Origin: Bryum argenteum
Taxonomy: Eukaryota > Streptophyta > Bryopsida > Bryales > Bryaceae
DNA: 64,000 nucleotides
Direction of reading: 5' to 3'
Assembly (NCBI GenBank): GCA_037043015.1
Contig: CM073325.1
Location: 11,077,001-11,141,000, forward strand
In this document: positions 35,641 through 45,800 of the stretch, piece by piece
Layout of the letters: every line of letters begins with the position of its first letter
Position numbering within the stretch: position 1 is the stretch's first letter
Notes under the pieces: generated by a model
Database searches by the model: none
What the model was told of the DNA's origin: nothing
Seen by the model: only the letters and a program-made list of their open reading frames with translations
Translations under genes and position numbers: made by a program

Positions 35641-36470
35641 ATTCAAACAAATGTGCATGTGGCCTATATTTCAAAGTGATTTTCAAAAAAGGTTCAGCAT
35701 TTCCTATTTTTTAAGGTAAAAAGTTAAGGCATGTTACTCTTTTTTTGAGATTGTTGTAAATTATGCACCACATGCACATTTTTTGGCTCCTGGTAAGTGT
35801 ATGTTTTTATGTTCACCTATCTTACATGGGAAGTCAAGTTGATCATGGAATTGAAGGAGGGCACAAATCCTCTCATGTGATTGGTTCATTTCTCTCATCT
35901 TAATTGAGCGGATCACATGAGATACTTTCTGCCTTCCTCAAGCCTAAGGGATAGCTCAACTTCCCATGTATAACATCCCGGAATTGCATGTTTCATATCA
36001 AACCATTGGAAGATTTATGGCTAATTATACATCTCGTCAACATAAATTATTTCTCATCCTCAAAAGTAGTTTTTGGTCAACACCCGATAAGTCTATGAAC
36101 TCATATAAACACCTACAAGTGATTACAAGAGTATACACAATCAACCTTGGTATTGAGATTATTCATTTTTTCTTTTACAACCAATATATGGTAGAATTTT
36201 GTTGCAAGATCAAAAATAAAGAGTTGTACTTGATATGAATCATGTAGAATATTGTCGTAAGCTTCAAATATTACAATCCAAGCACCCTCGATTGATTAAT
36301 TTCCATAGGTTGAAATTTCCATAGTAAAATAAGATGAAGTCTATTGTTGTGTTAAGACTTTATGCAAAAAAAATCGTAAAGATTGTTCACGAAGTGGTAA
36401 AATTCCAAATTTATCTTTTGTCAAAATGTCTCGCAATGATTGGAAGTTATCTTGTGGAATTTAACCCCTA
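35641..36470. other. Spacer between piggyBac-type elements
   Basis: AT-rich. The frame at 35966-36238 has no recognisable domain. No RNA or repeat seen. Confidence 0.5.
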
Positions 36471-37441
36471 AACGCCTGAGCCTATTTTTAGCAAAAAAGC
36501 ACATTTCCATAGAAATCGTCATAGATGAAAATCAAGAGAAGCTATCAAGATCTCAACCGTACAAACTTGTAATAGACTTATCGAAGATCATGTGGACCAA
36601 AATTTGAGTCATGAGGCCTTATAGATCGGGAGATCATAACATATTAATATCAAAAACAAACTACAAAATATCATCATTTTCACTTTGAGGTGGAAATGCT
36701 ACCAATATACCTATTGCAATGAAAAAATCACCAACTAGAAAGATGTTCACCTTCATCTTAATAAGTCCTTTACCCAACAAAAATTCATCAAAAAAATTTC
36801 TTGGCTCAAATAAAAGCCATGCAATGGTAAAAACTACTGAACATTTTACAAAGGAAAAATAGTCCAAAACTAGACCCTTTGCATTCAAGTTCATGCCTTA
36901 TCTTCAAAACATCTTCGATCTTGTTAAGGTTTCTACCACTTAGACTAGACTCTAATTGGAGGCCATCCCAAAAAATTAAGTTGAAATCCAACGGTGGATG
37001 AGGGAGATATAGCTCCTCAAATATCATCCATTTTCTCACTTTTTTTGTTGACAAAACATCATTGCAAATCCAATAGCAAAATCATTTGGATCAAAAAACT
37101 TCTCACTACAAAGTTGTTAAGAATCACCTTAAGATCATGACCTTGAAAAAAAAAATCATGAAAAACTATTTTTAATTTCACATAATTGGCTTGCAATGGT
37201 AGTACATGCCCCATGCTTGGAAACCCAATAACAAGAGTTGTCTTCACTAAAGTGCATTCCATTAATTCATACTTTATTGTATGGGCTTGAAAATTTTACA
37301 ACACAAACTAGACTTGATTTGGAACCTAATCCAAGTGATTTCATCCAAACCGGACCTCGGATGAAGAAGATATGGCTCTTCAAAGTTTCTGATGTACATC
37401 CAAAATGTCGTTTTTCGACATCGTGGGCGTTTAAGGGTTAA
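36471..37441. mobile_element. piggyBac-type non-autonomous element, family B copy 1 (971 bp)
   Basis: TTAA at both ends (36471-36474 and 37438-37441). It starts TTAACCCCTAAACGCC and ends GGGCGTTTAAGGGTTAA. The palindrome TGTCGTTTTTCGACA lies just inside the right end, as in the complete piggyBac element 2.5 kb upstream. It is about 95% or more identical by eye to 52269-53249. Short minus-strand frames recur in both copies but have no domain, and conservation is explained by recent copying. Confidence 0.88.
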
Positions 37442-37468
37442 TAGAACACAATCATCAAATTATGCAAG

Positions 37469-37738
37469 TTAATCCCTAAAGATCCACGATCTTTTGGGAG
37501 CTTGAAATCCCAACATTTACCACTATGTACTTATGGGGGCACGTCCAATATTTTTGGAAATTTTTTATAGTTTCAACGGTAGAAGATTGAAATAGATTAC
37601 CATCGGTAGTAGTGTGAAAATTTTCAACCGTTGGATCATCACTAGATGTGAGATCATAACATTTGTAGTTGACTGCAAGTTGTTTATTGGCCTTGACGGT
37701 AAAAGCCGAATCGGTGGCCGTGGTCGTTTAGGGGTTGA
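37469..37738. mobile_element. Degenerate piggyBac-type MITE, family C (270 bp)
   Basis: It starts TTAATCCCTAAAGATCC and ends GGTCGTTTAGGGGTTGA; the right TTAA has mutated to TTGA. Internal phrases such as CAACCGTTGGATC and GTGAGATCATAAC recur in the elements at 55922 and 57140, which places it in the same family. Confidence 0.7.
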
Positions 37739-38400
37739 AAATTTAAAAAAATAAAAATAAAAAATAAAAATCAATGCAAGTACAATAAAGATTCTCCAAG
37801 TGTACAAGTACACAATAAGGAATATGCTCATACATATGGTGTTTTAAAACGAAGTAACATAGCAACATGCATTATTGATATTTATGTGTATAATTAGTAT
37901 GTTTATAATGTTACACCTATTTCTGAATCAATAATAAGATTATATACTTTGCTTCAAGTACCTTGTGCATACATTTATTCATGCCCATATACAAATGAAA
38001 CTTTATGAATTTTATACATTCCATTGACAACTTGTTGCAAACTTGAATTGTATCACTTGGTGTTTTTGGTAAGAATTACAATATCCACATACTACAATAT
38101 CTTCTTCATTTTGAGCTATCATGTTTGATACATACGAATAGATTTTTTGGGATAGTAACTTGATATACAATTCATAATATCATACAATGCATCACGTATG
38201 ATTTGAATGACTTTTACAATTTGATACTTGGAGCGATTGACCAAATACCGTACTGAACTAAAAAAGAAGTAACCAACACACCAACCAAGATCATAAAGCT
38301 TCTTAAAATAGAAAGTATCTATGAAACCTGCCATTTAAGAAATAAGATGACTTTCTTTCAAAGAAACTCAGCCCACATCAAATAATATATTTTCCAATAG
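37739..38400. other. AT-rich spacer
   Basis: Nothing recognised. A minus-strand frame (38119-38334) has no domain. Confidence 0.5.
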
Positions 38401-39035
38401 AGTCACAAACACACAAGTTTCCATCTCACTTACTCCACAAGGTAACAACCCCCCTTAGACAACCGACATTCTTTTAGGAGACAAGGCACACCCTCTAGGA
38501 CTCTGGTCGCTAACGGCACCGCCGTGTACAATGTCTTTTATGATCAATTACTCAAAAAGGGCTTTAGCAGGAGACATAGCACGCATAAAGAAGATCTATT
38601 CTACTAAAGTCATAAACACAAGTTTCCATCTCACCTACTCCACAAGGTAACAACCTCCTTAGATAGCCGACATTCTTTTAGGAGACATAGCACGTCCTCT
38701 AGGACTCTGGTTGCTAATGGCACCGTGTACATTGTCTTTCATGATCAATCACCCTGAAAAGGGCTTTAGCAGGAGACATAGCACGCATACATAAGATCTA
38801 TTCTACTAAAGTTACAAACACAAGTTTCCATCTCACCTACTCCACAAGGTGACAATGCCCTCAGACAGTTGGCATTCTTTTAGGAGACATAGCACGCCCT
38901 CCAGACCTTTGGTTGCTAACAACACCAATGTCTTTCATGATCAAACACCCCAAAAAGGTCTTTCGCAAGAAACATAGCACGCTTGAAGAAGATCTATTTT
39001 ACTAAAGTCACAAACATAAGTTCACATCTCACCTA
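38401..39035. repeat. Tandem array, unit near 200 bp, three copies plus a partial
   Basis: Units start at about 38401, 38608, 38810 and 39005 with the phrase CAAGTTTCCATCTCAC (slightly altered in the last). Each contains TCTTTTAGGAGACA and, further on, GGGCTTTAGCAGGAGACATA, itself a partial internal duplication. Units differ by substitutions and small indels (period 195-207 bp). No coding potential. It resembles a small satellite block. Confidence 0.88.
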
Positions 39036-40477
39036 CGTCAAAAGAATGATATTACATCGATTCAAACTCAATTAGATCTTTTCTACGCTCAAGTTCAAGA
39101 TAAGATACTCCAAAGGGGGACACAATCATGCACATGGTGCATGAGCCGACTCAACATGATGTCGTGGAACACAAATAGTGTGACGGAGAACGAAGTAGAT
39201 AAACGATCTATTGTGGTAGTACGTTTCGGTACCCACATATGGTACCTCGAGTGTACTTATGTACACGACACCCTCCACACCCCCCCCCCCCTTCCGTCCG
39301 TCCTCAATTGTCGACCAGATAATTCTGCGCAAAGGCTGACACAATCATGCGTTGTTGGTGCCTCAGTGGCTTGCGCGCACCTTGAATCATTCCTTATCAT
39401 GTTTGAAGCTTGCTGGTGCCGGCAACATCTTACCCACGCATCGATTCTCTCGTTAACATCATAATTATCGTCAAGCTAATGACAAGTGGTTTTTTTCTCA
39501 AAAAAAACTCAATCATGAACATTCGTATGGTGTGTACTTTTATGGTTGATCTATGTACTCGCTTTGACCAAAAAGTACTAAGCTTCATGCATTGGTAATC
39601 TATGGAAAAAGGTTGGAGTGATTGAGTTTAAGATACTCACAATGTTGGATGTGTTGAATAATGGGACTCCTTGTCCTTGTTCGTCTTACAAAATGTTGGA
39701 TAATGTAGTAAACATGAACAATGGCGTGAATAAAATGTTTGTTTGACCTACTCTTTATAATACGGTAACAATATAGTGGTGTGGGATTTATCATGATGCA
39801 TGTTTTCCTACATCGATGTTTGTAGACCTTATTTTTTAGAAGAATATTTGCATAAAGGACAAAAAAGTGGAATGATTCTCTATTACCTAGCTTGCTTACT
39901 TACATGGGGAAAATTATGAGCAATACGTTTGGGATAACAATCTTCAAGTTCCCCTTTGCACCATTGACACAATGTCTCCCTAGCAATGCCCATAGAAACT
40001 TCTGCACCAATTTATGATTTCAAAAATGGTACAGATCAAACGGTTGATTTTACATGGTAGGTGGGTTTGAGATCCTATTGTTGAAACTACAAAAGAATAG
40101 TAAAACATTTGACCATACCTCAATTCCAACAAGGTGGTAGAGAATCACACTTTTTGGTTTCGAAAGTCCAACAAACGCGAGGTATTTTAGGGGTTAAGCG
40201 AGTCTATTTCGTTTTCCCTCGCTAAAAAAAAATCATAGAGTCCTGAAATTTCAGTTAGTCATCGAAATGTCAAGTCTTGACATTCTGTGCGCTTGAGAAT
40301 CAAGTTGTACCCTACTAGGTTTTTCATCTTCAATGCATTTTGTGCGATGGACATGAATCTTCAAGGTCATGAAAAAACATGCAGCCTTCTCTTTCGAGCA
40401 TGTACAAATTATACTCGGTCCCTAAAATATGAATATGTATATTAAGCAAGTAATTATGAAAATCAAGTAGGTATACA
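39036..40477. other. Intergenic region with an isolated piggyBac-like end
   Basis: A poly(C) run is near 39281-39290. TTTTAGGGGTTAA (ending 40197) looks like the right terminus of another TTAA element, but no partner left end was found. A palindrome, AATGTCAAGTCTTGACATT, near 40265 resembles the subterminal palindromes of the other elements. No gene recognised. Confidence 0.45.
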
Positions 40478-40745
40478 TTAACCCCTAAATTTCCTTGTTG
40501 CAAAACAGTCTAAGTTACAAAATTTGATCTTCCTTTGGATTAAGTTCAAAAAATCTCAATCTAAGCATTATTTGAAAGATTTGAACGTAAAATCTCGAAG
40601 TTCACTTGACATTCTTCTCACATACCAAATCTGAAGCGTTCATTCTTCCTCATTTGTGAGATTATAATGGTCAAAGTTGGCTGAATTTTTCTCCGGCAGG
40701 AACCTCCAAAACCCGTTTCTGGTTTCAAGGAAAGTCAGGGGTTAA
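40478..40745. mobile_element. piggyBac-type MITE, family A copy 2 (268 bp)
   Basis: TTAA at 40478-40481 and 40742-40745. It starts TTAACCCCTAAATTTCC; the right end is decayed (CAGGGGTTAA). Internal sequence is shared with the element at 7125-7373 (CATTTGTGAGATTATAATGG and AATCTCAATCTAAG-like blocks). Non-coding. Confidence 0.8.
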
Positions 40746-41443
40746 ACAAGTTTCTTGCATTCTTTCAGTACATTTAAGTCCAACTTGATTTCCAGGGGTA
40801 AGACCCCAACTTTGCATTCCTCGAAAGTCACAGACGCCAAATGAGAAAGCAAAGCCAATCTTACAATTGTGCGTAATTTTCTGGAGCATGTCTACCTTAT
40901 GTTGTACAACACCAATTTAAAAACCTGCAAAAACAAGAAGAAAAAAAAAAAGGTGTTCCTGGAAAAACAGAAAACAGACACCTTTTTTTCTTATTAGAGA
41001 TATGATACTATACGAGTAGAATACAAGTCTCACATGGCGGCCATGAAGACTAAGTAAGAAGAGTATTCTACAACTACAAGAAAAGGGTATTGAGTTTCAA
41101 CACTTCTTTGTGCACATGTTCTGAAATAATGCCATGTCTGAAATATATTAAGCTGTTGGACTAAGGCACTGTAGCCTAAGTAACTGTCATTTTGAAGAAC
41201 TTGTTATATTAGAAAAATTCCTACCACTCCGCTCACTTTTATAGATTATTTCACTAGTATTTGTTTCTTATTTTCTAAGTCTCATTCAAACAAACTGCAA
41301 CTATCATACAAAATCTTGAGATTCTCAAATTAATTTCAACTGAAACTTCAAAATTTCCTCTTCTATTGGCTTAACCATTTTATCAATAATGAGAAAATTA
41401 ATAAAAAAGATGTCTATGAAGGAACTTCAGAGGTGATTGGTTG
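40746..41443. other. AT-rich spacer
   Basis: Nothing recognised. Confidence 0.5.
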
Positions 41444-42010
<567 letters not shown>

Positions 42011-42203
42011 ATGATTTATTTACCTATTTAAAAAATAATAAAGAAGTCCCAAATGAATATAGTAAGTTGCTCATTAATGACTCAATTTTAGCACAAAGAA
42101 ACTATAGGGATGTCACTAGTGCATGTAATTTGCGTGCATGGGAAAACCCAGTAGAAAGATAGAGCAAGGAGAATCATCAGTTTTGGACTCTTCAACAGTG
42201 ACT

Positions 42204-42820
42204 TGTGACACTAAAAAGAAGTCACTAAAATACTCTACCTTTAGAATCTTCACCTTCTCTAAATTCAGGAAATCACCACGAACAAAGCTCTGGCGCAGCG
42301 GAGTTGTCAGAGAGCACAGTCATGGGTTTTAAGAGTTTGCAAGCTAAAAGCATTCACTATACTCCGAATGTACTAGCATAGCATTTAAGTCACATCAATC
42401 CAATAGACAAGGACTCTATTCTTTCCTTCACTCCCACCAACAAGAATTGCCCAAAACGTGTGAAAAGTATATTTGTCAGATAGCTTTTACACTGGCACTT
42501 TCAAGGCCATTACGATTCCATGGTATCACTTTGGATTACCCGGAGCTGTCGTGTGCTTCGACTAACCCACCAGATCCCAGGACGAGCCAGCCTTAAGTAT
42601 TCCCCGTGTTTGATCAATAAACTAACCACTAACAGGAACCAGCCGACAAGCTGCTCTTGTTACTAACTGCCCACTCCCTACTGGTACCTAATTACCGGTA
42701 ATCTCCAACTACCATAACCATGCGTGAGCACCGCAGTAGGCACTTAGCCACCTCACCCTCCAGATCAGACTCCTTCAAATGCCGAGTTGGAACTGCTTGA
42801 CCAGCATATTCCGTGCCACA
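42204..42820 (-). repeat. 3' LTR of the Ty3-type element
   Basis: Read on the minus strand it starts TGTGGCACGGAATATGC and ends CTTCTTTTTAGTGTCACA. The last 9 bp (42204-42212) are absent at the corresponding edge of the 5' LTR, where the sequence goes straight into the primer-binding site. With them, the ends form a TGTG...CACA pair. Confidence 0.9.
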
Positions 42821-42829
42821 TATGTGACA

Positions 42830-42842
42830 CTCCTCCCTTCCT
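42830..42842 (-). other. Polypurine tract of the Ty3-type element
   Basis: AGGAAGGGAGGAG on the minus strand directly follows the polyprotein stop codon and lies 9 bp before the common LTR start. The intervening TGTCACATA may belong to the LTR edge. Confidence 0.75.
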
Positions 42843-45800
42843 TCAAGTGGATGCGTCCTTGCCATCCAACAATTCTCCCTCGAAACAGCGTACATCTCGT
42901 CGTGCCCTCTCCCACAGCTTGCCTTGTGCGTCGACTAGTTGACAAAGTCGTCCCGCCTCATCGTCAAGACTCTCTGATGCTCTCGCATATGCCTTGAAGA
43001 CATACGGACCTTCCCAGTTCCTTGCCAATGCACGACGTTTTCCTGGGATGAACATCTTGACCGCACAATTTGCTTCCAGTCGTGGAAACCGTTCGACCTT
43101 GCCCTTCCGTTTGATATAGCTCTCCTGCTGCTTGCGCTGCGCAGTTGCGATGTTCACTGATACTGCCTTATGAACTTCTTCAATCAGCTGCGCGCGACTC
43201 ACCATAATGGCGCTGATCTCCTCTGCGCTGGCCTCGTCATCGATCACTTCTTGGAACTTCTCTCGTATGTTATCTGATGACAACCTCGGCGTTCGTCCTG
43301 TCAAAACGAAGAATGGTGAAAACTTGGTGCTTCCCTGGTTGCTGAATCTGTATCCATATAGTACCCGAGCTACATGTCGATCCCATTCGTCACCCCATTG
43401 GCTGGCCATGGTTGTCAGCCCAATCTTCAACGTCTGAACGAAGCGCTCGGCCATCCCATTGCACTGCGGCCATGATGGAGATGTTCGCTCATGTTTGATG
43501 CCGTTCTTCTCACACATCTCATCAAATTCGGCACAAAATTCAGATCCATTGTCCGTGAGTACCGCCCTTGGCACTCCATAACGACATATCACCTGAGTCT
43601 CAAAGAACTCAGCAGCTGTTGCTGCATCATGGCTCACAACTGGTAGTGCTTCTACCCATTTGGAAAAATGATCGATTGCTATCAGCACATACTGAAAGCC
43701 CCGCTTCGTCGTTGCAAGCGGTTCAGCTGTGTCGATCGCTATGCGGTACATAAAATCCACCACTGGTATGCTGTGCAATTGTGCGTCACCAGATCGGATG
43801 CACCCATGTTTCTTGGTCAACTGGCAATGCCTGCACTGTCCAACCACTCGACGTACAGTGACTACTCGATCCGTCCAGTAGTAGTTTTTTATGACCGCTG
43901 CCAGCGTACGTTCTCTTCCAGCATGCCCCAGTTCCTCATGAATCTGCTGCACGATCTGTCTTCGTTCCTCCGGCTTAGGTACAAGCAGCCCATCCTTGCA
44001 GATCCGACCTTCATCCAAATGATACCCCGATTGGATACGCATGCCAATTCTTTTCCTCTCCCTACGATTCCAATCTTCCTGCATGTAGTTGGTAGCCAGG
44101 AACTGCATCACGTTCTGGTCTTGGTGAATATCCAGCTCTGCCTTGTCGTTCGCAGATTCATTCCGACTTGATGAACCTCCTCCTGCTTCTCGCATGATAT
44201 CCCACATCACCCCCTTCGAGTAGGCCTTGTGAGACCGCTTGCGACTCCCTTGGCTCCGCAGCTCCATCTCATCAGAAGATGCGTCCTCGTCTTCTGTCCC
44301 GTCACTTGCTTTGTCCTGCGGCTGAGCCCACATCTCTACTTCTGAAGCGAGACCCACTGGACTGAAGTTTGTGATGTCAAGTTGCCTTTGCGTCAGTTGC
44401 GCTTCTCCCGTCTGTTCCGTCTCCACACCGCTGATTCGCTCCAACATGTGAATACGATGAATATGGTCATCGATTTCGGCTTCATCCTCCCTGGGCTGAC
44501 TGCTAGGATTTCTAGACAAGGCGTCTGCGTTCAAATGCTTCGCCCCTGGTCGATGAATGATTTTAAAATCATAATCCTGCAGCATCATGATCCATCTTCC
44601 GCGTCTCTCATTGGTGTCTGATACCGTAGCCAGCCACTCCAACGGCCTGTGATCAGTCCTGATCACGAATGGATTACGGTACAAGTACTGCCGGAAATGT
44701 ACTACTCCCCAGATCAGTGCGTAGCACTCGCCCTCCATGGGGTGATACTTCCTCTGGATTGCTGTCAAACCACGGCTAGCATATGCCACTGGGTGTTCTC
44801 GATGTCTGACTTTCTGTGAAAGCACGGCACCTACTCCTTTCTGTGACCAGTCAACGTCTAGTATGAATGGTAACGTAAAGTCAGGTCTGATAAGAATCGG
44901 TGCAGTTGCGAGCTTCAAGCGAAGTGCTTCAAAGGCATTTTGTCGGATAGCAGTCCAGACAAACGGCTCTTCCTTCTTTGTCAGCTCAAACAGTGGAACT
45001 GCAATAATGGCGTAGTCTCGAATGTATATTCGGTAATATCCGGTGATTCCTAGAAAGCTGCGAATATTCGTCACATTCTTGGGCAGAGGAAACTGCATGA
45101 TTGCTTCCACCTTGAGTGGACTTGGCGCACATCCGTCTCTGGAAACCGAATGACCCAAAAAGATCAGCTCGATGAAGCCAAACCTACATTTGTCTGGGTT
45201 GAGGCGTAGCTGAGCTCGATGAAGCTTCTGTAGCACCCGCTCGATATGTTGCAGATGTTCGCTCCATCCTCTGCTGTGTATGTTGACGTCATCCACGAAA
45301 ACCTTGCACATCTCGTTTAGATCATCCTCCAGCACTTGATTGATGATGCGTTGAAAAGTAGCAGTTGCATTCTTCAGCCCAAATGGCATTACCGTCCATT
45401 CGTACAGCCCCCGCTTGGTGATGATAGCCGTTTTCTTAATGTCTGGCTCATGCATACGAATCTGCCAGAATCCAGATTGCAGGTCAAGCGAGGAGAACCA
45501 CTGCCCATCTCCTAGCTGGTTCAACACATCACTGATGAGTGGCATCGGGAAACTATCCTTTCTTGTCTGCTGGTTTAACGGTCTGTAGTCCCCGCAGAAC
45601 CTCTTACTGCCATCCTTCTTAGGCGGGAGTGTCACCTTTGTCGCATATTCTGACTCGCTACTGCGCATCTTCCCTGTCTCACACAACGCCTCAACTTGAC
45701 GTTGTACCTCCTTCTCCTCGTAGTCTGAAAGTCTGCTGGGAGCACTCCGACATGGGTAGAACCCTTGTGTGTCTATGCGATGCTCACCAACTGTGCAGTG

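Noticed and set aside
36661..37262. Minus-strand frames conserved between the two family B elements (also 52427-53070)
   Set aside because: Conservation follows from the recent copying of the whole element; frames are short, broken and without domains.
38401..39035. Repeat array considered as a CRISPR-like array
   Set aside because: The ~200 bp units are similar throughout with no short repeat/unique spacer pattern, and the host is a eukaryote.
40185..40300. Possible further TTAA element (GGGGTTAA at 40190-40197 and a palindrome near 40265)
   Set aside because: No convincing partner terminus was found on either side.
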